Assembly (NCBI RefSeq): GCF_005145045.1
Contig: NZ_CP039691.1
Location: 818,001-882,000, forward strand
Reading direction: 5' to 3'
DNA: 64,000 nucleotides
Origin: Agrobacterium larrymoorei
GTDB taxonomy: Bacteria > Pseudomonadota > Alphaproteobacteria > Rhizobiales > Rhizobiaceae
The notes beneath the pieces were generated by a model. It was not told where the DNA came from. It saw nothing but the letters and a program-made list of their open reading frames with translations, and did not search any database. Position numbers and translations under genes: made by a program. This document shows, piece after piece, positions 1 through 8,962 of this stretch. Position 1 is the stretch's first letter. Every line of letters begins with the position of its first letter.

Positions 1-321
1 GCGCTAGCGAGCGAGATCAAACAGCCCTTGATGCTGTGCGGCCACACGCATATTGCCCGAACGGTTCAACTGCCGGACGGTCGGCTTATCGTCAATCCCG
101 GCAGCGTCGGCTGCCCCGGCTGGAAGGATGAGGAACCATTCTATCATCAGGTAGAAGCTGGTCACTCGCTTGCTTCTTATGCGGTTCTCGAAGAAACCGC
201 GTATGGCTGGCAGGTGACACATCGCCAAATCCCTTACGATGCCGCACCTATGGCCGAACTTGCCCGCCGCAACGGCATGGCCCGTGTGGCCAACGCCATC
301 GCAAGCGGCTGGCTGGATTGA
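1..321 (+). CDS. Metallophosphoesterase, C-terminal part
   Basis: The reading frame is open from the first base, so the start lies outside the window. The visible 106 residues carry the GHTH motif of calcineurin-like phosphoesterases at about residues 14-17; its histidines bind the dinuclear metal centre. This is followed by a beta-rich stretch with NPGSVG, typical of the YfcE/MJ0936-like branch of small phosphodiesterases. The natural substrate cannot be told from this fragment. The gene ends 58 bases before the toxin-antitoxin pair downstream and has no evident functional link to it. Confidence 0.8.
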   Translation, partial: ALASEIKQPLMLCGHTHIARTVQLPDGRLIVNPGSVGCPGWKDEEPFYHQVEAGHSLASYAVLEETAYGWQVTHRQIPYDAAPMAELARRNGMARVANAIASGWLD

Positions 322-342
322 CGGCTTGTCTCGGATTTAGAG

Positions 343-362
343 TTGTACTATATATTGTACAA
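343..362. promoter_or_regulatory. Palindromic operator of the yefM-yoeB pair
   Basis: Perfect inverted arms TTGTAC and GTACAA flank an 8-base AT-rich centre. The palindrome sits just upstream of the antitoxin start. YefM-family antitoxins repress their own operon by binding palindromes with a TGTACA-like core, so this is the expected autoregulatory operator. The function is inferred from position and sequence only. Confidence 0.6.
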
Positions 363-378
363 ATCTAGGAGTATGCCA

Positions 379-630
379 ATGCGTACTGTAATGTTCTCGA
401 CTGCAAGAAGTGAGCTTTCCACGCTGCTCGATCAGGTCTCGCACGACCGCGTTGCAGTGGAAATCGTTCGCAGAGACAAGCCCTCAGCCATCCTCATCGA
501 TAAGAACGAATATGAGGGATTGATGGAGACGCTTCATCTATATTCTTCCCCCGCCAACATCGGTCGTTTGATGGAAGCGATGGATGAGATGGATAAAGGC
601 GACTATCAACAGTCGGATCTCATCGATTGA
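379..630 (+). CDS. yefM: Antitoxin, Phd/YefM family
   Basis: An 83-residue protein with the Phd/YefM N-terminal DNA-binding fold (start VMFSTARSELSTLLDQV, then the conserved PSAILIDKNEYEGLMETL segment) and a short acidic C-terminal tail that would wrap the toxin. Such antitoxins neutralise a partner RNase and repress the operon, usually with the toxin as co-repressor. The ATG at 379 is preferred over 373 because AGGAG at 367-371 lies 7 bases upstream of it. The toxin gene follows directly, and a palindromic operator precedes the gene. Confidence 0.85.
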   Translation: MRTVMFSTARSELSTLLDQVSHDRVAVEIVRRDKPSAILIDKNEYEGLMETLHLYSSPANIGRLMEAMDEMDKGDYQQSDLID

Positions 631-681
631 TCCTTCAACCTGCCGCGCATGAGTGCGGATTCCACTTCGGGGAATGCGCTC

Positions 682-975
682 ATGCCGCATGGTGAAAAAA
701 GCTCCGAGATATTGCTCAGCTGGACGTCCAAGGGCTGGGAAGATTACCTATATTGGCAGCAGGCGGACAAAAAAGTTCTCGTCCGAATTAATGAGCTGAT
801 CCGGGATGCCTTACGGCACCCGTTCGAGGGTATAGGAAAGCCAGAGCCCTTACGTTTCAACCTCAAAGGACTCTGGTCCCGTCGTATCACGCAAGAGCAC
901 CGACTTATTTATGCAATTCGGGATGAGGGCGATGGCAGAACGCTCGTTGTGCTCCAATGTCGCTATCACTATTGA
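682..975 (+). CDS. yoeB: Toxin YoeB, ribosome-dependent mRNA interferase
   Basis: The protein matches YoeB over its whole length: WEDYLYWQ near the start, INELIRDALRHPFEG, GKPEPLRFNLKGLWSRRI, EHRLIY, and the terminal CRYHY. The catalytic residues of the family (the Glu of PFEG, the Arg of the SRRI/EHR region, and the terminal His-Tyr) are all present, so the toxin looks intact. YoeB cleaves mRNA in the ribosomal A site at codons. The ATG at 682 gives 97 residues; a start at 649 is possible but adds sequence with no family counterpart. It forms an operon with yefM. Confidence 0.88.
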   Translation: MPHGEKSSEILLSWTSKGWEDYLYWQQADKKVLVRINELIRDALRHPFEGIGKPEPLRFNLKGLWSRRITQEHRLIYAIRDEGDGRTLVVLQCRYHY

Positions 976-986
976 CGCTTATCTTA

Positions 987-2255
987 CTACCCGTTGCTGG
1001 ACATCACCACGCAGGAATAGGACTGCGCCTTCAAATCCTTGCAGGCGGAGAGGGCATCTGCCTGGGTGTCGAAGCCGGTGAAGCGGGCGCGGTAGAGCGT
1101 GGCGTTGCCGGTGCGCACGGCTTCTGTGTAGGGCGCAAGGCCCGAATAGCCGGATGACAGGGATGATTTTGCTGATTTGAGGAGAGAGAGGGCGGCGGCT
1201 TCGGAATCGGCTGCTGCGATCTGTACTTCCCAGGCGCTGCGGGTGCCTGTCGCCACTGGCCGCACGGCGGATGTCTGCATCATATCCGCCATCACACCAT
1301 TTGCCGCCGCGATCTGCTTGGCCACCGGGTCACGGCGTTCTGCGAACATGGGAAGCGGCACGGTGGAAGGTGAAACATCGAAGGTACGGCTGGTGTTGGC
1401 GCTTGCGATCAACTGTTCGCTGTTGCGGGTTCTCGATGCCTTTGGCAGCGTACGGTCCAGAAGCGTAACCACCTGATTGTCGCGGCGGGCAGCGCTTCTG
1501 CCACCCAGAACGACAGCCACGACGCTGCGGCCACTGTGGTTGACGGCGCTGACGATGTTGAAGCCGGAAGCATTTGTATAGCCCGTCTTGATGCCATCCA
1601 CGCCCTGATAGCGCGTCAGCAGCCGGTTATGGCCACGGATCGTCTTGCCGCGAAATTTGAACGAGGTGGTGTTGAACATCTTGTATTCGCGCGGAAAATC
1701 CCGTTGAAGCGCAAGGCCGAGCTTTGCCATGTCACGCGCCGTGGTCACCTGCGATTTGTTGGGCAGGCCGGAGGCGTTGCGGAACACTGTTTTGCTCATG
1801 CCCAACTGGCGCGCCTTGCGGGTCATCATCTCCGCAAACTTGGCCTCGGAGCCGCCCAGATGGTCGCCCATGCCTTCTGCGAGATCGTTGGCGGATTTGA
1901 CGATCATGCCATAGACGGCTTCGCGCACGGTAAACGTCGTTCCGGCCTTCACAAAGAGCTTGGAAGGGATAGTCGCTGCACCGTTCTTGGACATGGTGAT
2001 ACGCTGATCCCAGCTGATGCGGCCTTTGTGCAGCGCCTCGAAGGTCAGGTAGAGGGTCATCATCTTGGTCAGTGATGCGGGATATTTGATGTCATCCGCA
2101 TTTTGGGAGTCCAGCACCTTGCCCGTATTCGCATCGATGACGATATGCGCATAGCGCGCCTGCGCTGGCGCTGCCCCCAATGAGACGATCGCGCAGAAAA
2201 ACGCCAAAGCGAAAACCCACGCTCCAGCCGCTCCCCGTCTGATCTTGACCGACAT
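987..2255 (-). CDS. D-alanyl-D-alanine carboxypeptidase with SPOR domain
   Basis: A 422-residue penicillin-binding protein of the S11 family, exported by an N-terminal signal peptide (hydrophobic about 11-30, cleavage after AQA). The three active-site motifs are visible: SLTK (61-64, with the acylated Ser), SAN (121-123) and KTG (223-225). It removes the terminal D-Ala from peptidoglycan stem peptides in the periplasm. The C-terminal 75 residues form a SPOR domain, which binds denuded septal glycan and suggests a role at the division site. AAGGGG lies 7 bases before the ATG. The gene is transcribed alone and converges with yoeB. Confidence 0.9.
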   Translation of the reverse strand: MSVKIRRGAAGAWVFALAFFCAIVSLGAAPAQARYAHIVIDANTGKVLDSQNADDIKYPASLTKMMTLYLTFEALHKGRISWDQRITMSKNGAATIPSKLFVKAGTTFTVREAVYGMIVKSANDLAEGMGDHLGGSEAKFAEMMTRKARQLGMSKTVFRNASGLPNKSQVTTARDMAKLGLALQRDFPREYKMFNTTSFKFRGKTIRGHNRLLTRYQGVDGIKTGYTNASGFNIVSAVNHSGRSVVAVVLGGRSAARRDNQVVTLLDRTLPKASRTRNSEQLIASANTSRTFDVSPSTVPLPMFAERRDPVAKQIAAANGVMADMMQTSAVRPVATGTRSAWEVQIAAADSEAAALSLLKSAKSSLSSGYSGLAPYTEAVRTGNATLYRARFTGFDTQADALSACKDLKAQSYSCVVMSSNG

Positions 2256-2685
2256 GAATTTCCCCTTGTGTGTATGAGCCGCCCGAGGCCTTGCAACCTA
2301 ATGATACTTTCAGGCAACAAAACCGCTAAAACTTTAAAGACTGCCTTCATGCTTAATTAAGTATGAAAATCGACCCCCACTGGTGGCGGGTCAGATTTGG
2401 GGCTTGGCGGGGATTTGGGTCAGTAGAGCGGCTCGCCTTGGAAGGCTGGAAAGCGCCGCATCGGCTCGCCGTACATCTTGGCTGATTGAAGCTGAAGTGC
2501 CGCGTTTGCGCGGTTCTCGCTTCGAAATCTGGGCGTTTCAACAGCTATTCGTGTCAGCGTTCGGGCCGCTTGTGAGCGCTGAAATAATGCATTCCGCAAA
2601 AGGTTAACGCGCCAAAATTTATCGTCTGAACTCACGCCATTGTGAGGACGAAGTTCAGCCATAATGGCGCGATTATCCGCTCAGA
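2256..2685. other. Intergenic region between lldD and the carboxypeptidase
   Basis: A 430-base gap. It should hold the carboxypeptidase promoter near 2256-2360, where AT content rises around GCTTAATTAAG, and the 3' end of the lldD transcript. A short minus-strand frame at 2420-2662 has only a weak ribosome site and no recognisable domain, so it is not called as a gene. No repeat element was seen. Confidence 0.4.
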
Positions 2686-3828
2686 TCAGCTGTTCGGCAC
2701 CAGAATGCTTCGGTCGATATCGGTAATAAGGCGCTTGCCGCAAAGTGCCATGGTGATGTCCATTTCCTTGCGGATGATCTCAAGCGCCGTCGTCACACCC
2801 AGCTTGCCGTTTGCGCCAAGACCGTAAAGGAAGGGCCGACCGATATAGGTGCCCTTGGCGCCCAGCGCGACTGCCTTGAGAACATCCTGACCGGAACGAA
2901 TGCCGCCATCCATGTGGATTTCGATCCTGTCACCCACGGCATCGACGATTTTCGGCAGCATGGAAATGGAAGACAGCGCGCCATCCAGCTGACGCCCGCC
3001 GTGGTTGGAAACGATGATGGCGTCAGCGCCCGTATCGGCTGCCGCTCTGGCATCTTCCTCATCCAGAATACCCTTCAGGATAAGCTTGCCGCCCCAGCGT
3101 TCCTTGATCCATTCAACGTCTTTCCAGGAAAGACGTGGATCGAACTGTTCCGCCGTCCATGAGGAAAGGGAGGAAAGATCGGACACATTCTTGGCGTGAC
3201 CGACGATATTGCCAAAGCTGCGGCGCTTGGTTTGCAGCATATCGAGGCACCATTTGGGGCGCGTCGCCATCTGCCAGATGTGCTTCGGCGTGAATTTCGG
3301 CGGCGCCGAGAGGCCGTTGCGAAGATCCTTGTGGCGCTGGCCGAGAATTTGCAGATCGAGCGTCAACACCAGTGCGGAGCATTTCGCCGCCCTGGCGCGG
3401 TCGATCAGATTGTTGATGAAGTCGCGGTCCTTCATCACATAAAGCTGGAACCAGAAGGGACGCGAGGTGACGGATGCGACATCTTCGATGGAGCAGATGC
3501 TCATGGTGGAAAGCGTGAAAGGCACGCCGAATTCTTCCGCCGCCTTCGCCGCCAGCATTTCACCATCGGCATGCTGCATGCCAGTGAGGCCAGTGGGGGA
3601 AAGCGCAACCGGCATCGAAACCTTCTCGCCGATCATCTCGGTTTCAAGCGAACGGTTGGTCATATCCACCAGCACACGCTGGCGCAGCTTTATCTTCTGA
3701 AAATCATCCTCATTGGCGCGGTAGGTGCCCTCGGTCCACGCACCGCTATCGGCATAGTCGAAGAACATCTTCGGCACACGACGCTGCGCTTGCTTCTTCA
3801 AGTCCGCGATGGTGAGGATTTTGCTCAT
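2686..3828 (-). CDS. lldD: FMN-dependent L-lactate dehydrogenase family
   Basis: A 380-residue alpha-hydroxy-acid dehydrogenase with a TIM barrel. Diagnostic segments are PVALSPTGLTGMQH (FMN phosphate side), FQLYVMKDR, LTLDLQILGQRHKDLRNG, the active-site SNHGGRQLDG (catalytic His and substrate-binding Arg), and HMDGGIRSGQDVLKA for FMN. It oxidises L-lactate to pyruvate and passes electrons to the respiratory chain at the inner membrane. An upstream TTG at 3843 is possible, but the ATG at 3828 has GAAGG 8 bases before it and the usual N-terminus. Related 2-hydroxy acids cannot be excluded as substrates. Confidence 0.85.
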   Translation of the reverse strand: MSKILTIADLKKQAQRRVPKMFFDYADSGAWTEGTYRANEDDFQKIKLRQRVLVDMTNRSLETEMIGEKVSMPVALSPTGLTGMQHADGEMLAAKAAEEFGVPFTLSTMSICSIEDVASVTSRPFWFQLYVMKDRDFINNLIDRARAAKCSALVLTLDLQILGQRHKDLRNGLSAPPKFTPKHIWQMATRPKWCLDMLQTKRRSFGNIVGHAKNVSDLSSLSSWTAEQFDPRLSWKDVEWIKERWGGKLILKGILDEEDARAAADTGADAIIVSNHGGRQLDGALSSISMLPKIVDAVGDRIEIHMDGGIRSGQDVLKAVALGAKGTYIGRPFLYGLGANGKLGVTTALEIIRKEMDITMALCGKRLITDIDRSILVPNS

Positions 3829-3964
3829 GGATAAAGCCTTCAAATCTGAATGATGATTGGCAATAGCATGTATCCGGTTTCGAGTGGTATCGGAAATTCG
3901 TCATATACGGATGGAGAAGGGAGATATTTTGAGCCATCCGGCTGGCGTTTTGATGAAACGCAAC

Positions 3965-3989
3965 AAGGGCGACCAGAGGCCGCCCTTTT
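3965..3989. terminator. Hairpin terminator downstream of the chemoreceptor gene
   Basis: AAGGGCG and CGCCCTT form a 7-bp stem with a 9-base loop and flanking A and T runs. It lies just past the stop of the minus-strand chemoreceptor gene and before lldD. The T run is better on the plus strand, so its efficiency on the minus strand is uncertain. Confidence 0.45.
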
Positions 3990-4014
3990 CTGTAAGTGCT
4001 AGAGCTTTTCAGGC

Positions 4015-5967
4015 TCAAAACTCTTCCCAAGTGTCCTGCGCAACAGCCGCTGCTGCGGAGCCGCCGCCGAAGGCGCTGGCGATTTTGCGGCCCAGGGCGC
4101 GTGCGGGCGATGCCGCAGGCCTTGAGGCGCTGGAAGCTGCCTTGGGTGCAGAGGCTGCGGGCATGGCACGGTGCGTGCCATCGCCGAGGTTGAAGCGGGA
4201 AAGCAGCTGGTTGAGCGATGCCGCTTCCTTGGCAAGGCTGTGGCTGGCGGCGGTGGATTGCTCCACCATCGCTGCGTTCTGCTGCGTGCCCTGGTCCATC
4301 GTGTTGACGGCGGTGTTGATTTCCTGAAGGCCGACCGACTGTTCGCGCGAGGATTCGACAATCGCGTTGACGTGGCGGTTGATTTCCTGAACTTCGCCGA
4401 CGATGACTTCCAGCGCTTTGCCGGTTTCACCAACGAGATTGACGCCGGAACGAACATGCTCGCCGGAGGTGGTGATCAGTTCCTTGATTTCCTTGGCGGC
4501 CTTGGCGGAACGCTGCGCCAGTTCGCGCACTTCCTGCGCGACAACTGCAAAGCCCTTGCCCGCCTCACCGGCACGTGCCGCTTCGACACCGGCATTCAGC
4601 GCCAGCAGGTTGGTCTGGAACGCAATCTCATCGATAACGCTGATGATGTTGTTGATTTCGCCAGAAGAACGCTCGATTTCATGCATTGCGGTCACGGCCT
4701 GACGCACGACATCGCCCGACTTTTCCGCGCCCTGACGCGCCTTGGCAACCAGATGGCCGACTTCTTCCGCACGCGCGCTGCTATCTTTCACGGTCGTCGT
4801 GATTTCTTCCAGCGCCGCAGCCGTTTCTTCAACCGAAGCTGCCTGCTGTTCGGTGCGCTTGGAAAGATCATCTGCGGCAGAGCGAATTTCATTGGCACCG
4901 GCATCGATACCACGGGCATTCTGACCCACGGCACGAAGCGCGTCATTCAGGTTGGAAACGGAGCTGTTGAAGTTGGCGCGCAGCGTATCGAGATGCGCAA
5001 CGAATGGCGTGTCGATGCGGTAGGCGACATCGCCTTCCGCCAGACGGTCGAGGCCCTTTGCCAGATTATCGACAGCAAACTGGGTGTTTTCCGCGTCCCT
5101 GGCTTTCTGCACTTCCCGCTCTGCGCGCTCCTTTTCGGAGAGGCTGCGGTTTGCTTCGGCTTCCTTTTCCAGGCGAATTGTTTCGAGCGCGTTGGTGCGG
5201 AATACGGCGACAGCCTTTGCCATGCCGCCGACCTCATCTCCACGATCCTGCCCGTCGACAGCAGCATTGGTCTCGCCGTTGGCAAGCGAAATCATCCGCT
5301 CACGAAGCCTGGCGATTGGGGTGGTGATACCCTTGGCTGCGACGACGAGAGAGGTGATGATGCCGACAGCGAAAATCAGGCATATGATCGACAGCGACCA
5401 CTTGATCGTGCTGCTGGTTTGATATGTCAGTTCATCTCTTTTCTTGGATACATCATCGCTGATCTTGTTCAAGAAGTTGGCAGTTTCAGTTGTCAGCGGA
5501 AGTATGAGGGCATCGGCCTTCGCCAACGCTGCTCTGGCTTGCTCGTCCTGATCGGCCTGGCCGTATTGAACGCCTTGATCCAGCAGTGAAATGACATCCT
5601 TGGACTTGACCAACAGAGCGTCGATGGCTGCGGCCTCTTGCGGCATCAGTGCTTTTACCCGGTCGAAACGGCGCAGAAGCGAGGCCTTGCTGTCATTATA
5701 GAAATCGAGCGCGGTCTTTATCGCCGTGCCTTGCGCTGGATAGGTCAATACCTGGTATGCCCCATAAGCACTGGCGGTAAGATTGCGGTTTGCGCGCGCC
5801 ATTTCGACAGTCGCGACGTTTTCATGTGAGATGAAATCGGAATAACTTGTGTCGGTCTGGCTATAACGGTTTGCAATGAACCCAGTTGCGCCGAGGCCGG
5901 CAATGCAGAGCGGTAGTATCAGAGAAAGTATCTTTGTGCGAATGCTCGCATTTGAAAGAAACGACAT
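4015..5967 (-). CDS. Methyl-accepting chemotaxis protein with CheR-docking tail
   Basis: A 650-residue transmembrane chemoreceptor. It has a first membrane helix at about 12-32, a helical periplasmic sensor to about 187, a second helix at about 188-210, HAMP segments, and the cytoplasmic signalling hairpin. The most conserved part of the hairpin, [21 protein letters not shown], marks the CheA/CheW contact tip. The last residues are DTWEEF, an xWxxF C-terminus like the NWETF pentapeptide that tethers CheR and CheB in high-abundance receptors. An Ala-rich linker precedes the tail. The ligand is unknown. The gene is transcribed alone, away from any che operon in this window. Confidence 0.92.
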   Translation of the reverse strand: MSFLSNASIRTKILSLILPLCIAGLGATGFIANRYSQTDTSYSDFISHENVATVEMARANRNLTASAYGAYQVLTYPAQGTAIKTALDFYNDSKASLLRRFDRVKALMPQEAAAIDALLVKSKDVISLLDQGVQYGQADQDEQARAALAKADALILPLTTETANFLNKISDDVSKKRDELTYQTSSTIKWSLSIICLIFAVGIITSLVVAAKGITTPIARLRERMISLANGETNAAVDGQDRGDEVGGMAKAVAVFRTNALETIRLEKEAEANRSLSEKERAEREVQKARDAENTQFAVDNLAKGLDRLAEGDVAYRIDTPFVAHLDTLRANFNSSVSNLNDALRAVGQNARGIDAGANEIRSAADDLSKRTEQQAASVEETAAALEEITTTVKDSSARAEEVGHLVAKARQGAEKSGDVVRQAVTAMHEIERSSGEINNIISVIDEIAFQTNLLALNAGVEAARAGEAGKGFAVVAQEVRELAQRSAKAAKEIKELITTSGEHVRSGVNLVGETGKALEVIVGEVQEINRHVNAIVESSREQSVGLQEINTAVNTMDQGTQQNAAMVEQSTAASHSLAKEAASLNQLLSRFNLGDGTHRAMPAASAPKAASSASRPAASPARALGRKIASAFGGGSAAAAVAQDTWEEF

Positions 5968-6296
5968 TTTTCCTCACGGTTCGAAATTGCGAACTCGAAG
6001 CAGCAAAGCTATCGCAAGCAAGGATGTTGCTGCATTGGATTCGGCGGAGCTGAAATAAATTAACAGATATACCGCGCCGTCATGGCGCTTATTAATTCCT
6101 GTCGGTTTTCACGGATAGATAGTTATAGTTTAAATATAATTAAAATGATCTTTTAGGCGATCTTTATGTGATATCGGTATTGCTCTCAACCTGCAGTGAG
6201 TATTTCGTTACTTGAGGCCAACAGGTGTGCGATTGCGCATTTACTTATAATTGCGCGTCGACATGTTTCTGAAGGCCAAGAGAAGGTGCAAACCGG
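5968..6296. other. AT-rich intergenic region upstream of the chemoreceptor
   Basis: A 329-base gap clearly richer in A and T than its surroundings (for example 6119-6170). It must contain the chemoreceptor promoter and the 3' end of guaD transcription. No gene, repeat or convincing hairpin terminator was seen. Confidence 0.4.
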
Positions 6297-7604
6297 CTAA
6301 ATTATGCTCTTTGCAGGTTTGCCGGAGATATAGGTCTCAACAACCGTGCGGTCATCACCCATGGTCAACATCAGGAAAAGTTCTTCCGTCAGGCTGTTCA
6401 CCACTTCCATTTTAAGCGCCATGGCGGGCGTGGAAGATGCGTTGAGAACGGTGATATCCGCGTCGGTGCCGGCATCCAGCGTGCCGATACGGTCCACCAT
6501 GGACAGCGCTTCTGCATTGCCCCGTGTCATCAGATACCAGCTTTCCAGCGGGTTCAGACGTTCGCCAAGAAGCTGCTGAATCTTGTAGGCCTCGTCCATC
6601 GTCCGCAGCATGGAATAGCTGGAGCCGCCGCCAATATCTGTCGCAACTGCAATGCGCACGGGCTTTTCGCGTCTCTGGAGCTTCTTCATAGGGAAAAGGC
6701 CGGAGCCGATGAAGAGGTTGGAGGTGGGGCAATGCACGGCAACCGCACCGGTTTCGGACAGCACGTCCGCTTCACGATCCGACAGGTGGATGGCGTGCCC
6801 CAGCAGCGTCTTTTTACCCATCAGGCCGTAGCGCACATAAATATCGGTGTAATCGATGGCTTCGGGATAAAGTTCGCAAGTGTATTTGATCTCATCCAGG
6901 TTTTCCGACAGATGCGTCTGGATGAAGAGATCGGGGAATTCCTGCGCGAGCGCCTGCGCCGCTTCCATCTGCTTCGGCGTCGAAGTAATCGCGAAGCGCG
7001 GCGTGATGGCCACGTGGTTGCGGCCTTTGCCGTGCCAGTCGGCAATCACCTGACGCGTTTCGTCGTAGCCCAGTTCCGGTGTGTCCAGCAGGCCTTGCGG
7101 GGCGTTGCGGTCCATCATCACCTTGCCGCCCACCATCAGCATGTTCCGCTTCATGGCTTCTGCAAAGAAAGCGTCGGCGGAGGTCTTGTGCACCGAGCAA
7201 TAGGCGACAGCCGTGGTGGTGCCGTGGCGGATCAATTCGTCATAGAAATGCGTGGCGATACGCTGTGCATGGGCGCTTTCAACGAAGCGGCATTCCTCGG
7301 GGAACGTGTAGGTATTCAGCCATTCCAGAAGATTGGCGGCGTATGAACCGATGACCTGCATCTGCGGGAAATGCAGGTGCATATCGATAAGGCCGGGCAC
7401 GATGAGGTGAGGGCGATGGTCCTTTTCCTCGGTGCCTTCGGGCGCCTGCGCCTTGATGTCGGCATAGTCACCGATTGCTGCGATCTTGCCCTCGGAGATC
7501 AGTAGGCCGCCATCTTCGATAAAAAGATAGCTTGCCGTGTCATCGATGGAGAGGGGTGCGCGGTTGAAACTCAAAAGGCGTCCGCGCAGCAGCAGCATGC
7601 TCAT
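6297..7604 (-). CDS. guaD: Guanine deaminase
   Basis: A 435-residue amidohydrolase that converts guanine to xanthine. Zinc and active-site signatures are in order: GLIDMHLHFPQ (HxH), the TTAVAYCSVHK region, HLSENLDE, GHAIHLSD, the VHCPTSNLFIGSG segment, and the catalytic Asp in ATDIGGGSS. These are typical of GuaD. Its ATG overlaps the stop of puuD by four bases (ATGA), so the two are cotranscribed, with puuD first. The product xanthine is the substrate of the XdhAB enzyme encoded about 4 kb away on the same strand, which ties the gene to purine catabolism. Confidence 0.93.
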   Translation of the reverse strand: MSMLLLRGRLLSFNRAPLSIDDTASYLFIEDGGLLISEGKIAAIGDYADIKAQAPEGTEEKDHRPHLIVPGLIDMHLHFPQMQVIGSYAANLLEWLNTYTFPEECRFVESAHAQRIATHFYDELIRHGTTTAVAYCSVHKTSADAFFAEAMKRNMLMVGGKVMMDRNAPQGLLDTPELGYDETRQVIADWHGKGRNHVAITPRFAITSTPKQMEAAQALAQEFPDLFIQTHLSENLDEIKYTCELYPEAIDYTDIYVRYGLMGKKTLLGHAIHLSDREADVLSETGAVAVHCPTSNLFIGSGLFPMKKLQRREKPVRIAVATDIGGGSSYSMLRTMDEAYKIQQLLGERLNPLESWYLMTRGNAEALSMVDRIGTLDAGTDADITVLNASSTPAMALKMEVVNSLTEELFLMLTMGDDRTVVETYISGKPAKSII

Positions 7605-8848
7605 TCTGTCTTTCCTTGGGAAACGGCGCTCTCATACCATGCGGTCAGCACCTTGCGTTCCTGCGGCGTTATCGCCGTGATGTTGCCGGGGGGCATGGCA
7701 TGGGAACGTCCCGCCTGTAAATAGATTTCCCGCGCATGGGCGGCAATTTCCGCATCCGTCTCCAGCTTCACAGATTTCGGCGTGAAGGGAACGCCCTCCC
7801 AGACCGGCTCTGCCGCATGGCACATGGAACAGCGGCTCTGTACCACATCGCGGGCGCTGGCGAAGTGCGCATCGCCCGCAAACATCTGCTGCGATGGCGA
7901 AAGCTTGGCAGCCTGCGCCTGCTCTTCACCCGTCAGCACCTTCGGCACGGTGGAAAGCCACATGATGACGATGAAGATGATCGCCGTCAGCAGCCAGGTC
8001 CATGTTGGCTTGCCCTTACGGGCATGGGTGGTGTTGAACCAGTGGCGGATCGTGACGCCCATGAGGAACACGAGGGCGGCGATGATCCAGTTGAACTGCG
8101 TGCCGAAGGCCAGAGGATAATGGTTCGACAGCATGAAGAAGATGACCGGCAGCGTCAGGTAGTTATTGTGCAGCGAGCGCTGCTTGGCGATGCGCCCATA
8201 TTTCGGGTCCGGCGTGCGCCCCGCAATCAGGTCCGCGACGACGATCTTCTGGTTGGGAATGATGATCATGAAAACGTTGGCCGACATGATCGTCGCGGTA
8301 AATGCGCCCAGATGCAGGAAGGCGGCACGTCCCGTAAACACCTGCGTATAACCCCACGCCATCGCCACCAGCGCGATATAAAGCACGGCCATCAGGCCCC
8401 AGGTATTGTTGCCGATAGGGGATTTGCACAACAGATCGTAAAATACCCAGCCGATGGCAAGCGAACCGAGCGAAAGACAGATGGCCTGAAACTGCGTCAG
8501 TTCCAGCACGGAATGGTCGATCAGAAACAGGTCCGCGCCGCCATAATAGACGATGCAGAGCATGGCGAAGCCGGAGAGCCATGTGGCGTAGCTTTCCCAT
8601 TTGAACCATGTCAGATGTTCCGGCATCTGCGCAGGCGCAACCAGATATTTCTGGATGTGATAAAACCCGCCGCCGTGAACCTGCCACTCTTCGCCATAGG
8701 CACCCACCGGCAGATGATCGCGTTTGACGAGACCCAGATCCAGCGCGATGAAGTAGAAGGATGAGCCGATCCAGGCAATGGCGGTGATTACGTGCAGCCA
8801 GCGAACGGCAAAAGCCATCCATTCCCACGCAATGGCATATTCGTACAT
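7601..8848 (-). CDS. puuD: Membrane urate oxidase PuuD with cytochrome c domain
   Basis: A 415-residue integral membrane protein. The first 300 residues contain about eight hydrophobic helices (DUF989-type, with RWLHVITAIAWIGSSFYF). The C-terminal portion is a periplasmic cytochrome c with one CSMCH haem site at about residues 345-349. PuuD oxidises urate to 5-hydroxyisourate using a haem protein instead of the soluble uricase. The ATG at 8848 is chosen because AGGGG lies 5 bases upstream; a GTG at 8869 would add seven residues. It forms an operon with guaD and takes the product of xanthine dehydrogenase. The genes for hydroxyisourate hydrolase and OHCU decarboxylase are not in this window. 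Confidence 0.92.
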   Translation of the reverse strand: MYEYAIAWEWMAFAVRWLHVITAIAWIGSSFYFIALDLGLVKRDHLPVGAYGEEWQVHGGGFYHIQKYLVAPAQMPEHLTWFKWESYATWLSGFAMLCIVYYGGADLFLIDHSVLELTQFQAICLSLGSLAIGWVFYDLLCKSPIGNNTWGLMAVLYIALVAMAWGYTQVFTGRAAFLHLGAFTATIMSANVFMIIIPNQKIVVADLIAGRTPDPKYGRIAKQRSLHNNYLTLPVIFFMLSNHYPLAFGTQFNWIIAALVFLMGVTIRHWFNTTHARKGKPTWTWLLTAIIFIVIMWLSTVPKVLTGEEQAQAAKLSPSQQMFAGDAHFASARDVVQSRCSMCHAAEPVWEGVPFTPKSVKLETDAEIAAHAREIYLQAGRSHAMPPGNITAITPQERKVLTAWYESAVSQGKTE

Positions 8849-8962
8849 TCTGTTCCCCTGACGTTGCACCGCACATTGCGCAAATTTGTTACGTTAGAAA
8901 AGAGGAAACCTTGGCTGTGCGCAGGATTGTCACAAGCCATTCAGGCGAAGTGGCGCTTGTCA

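Noticed and set aside
2420..2662. Possible 80-residue gene on the minus strand
   Set aside because: No clear ribosome site, no family resemblance and no other support; it could be real but cannot be defended.
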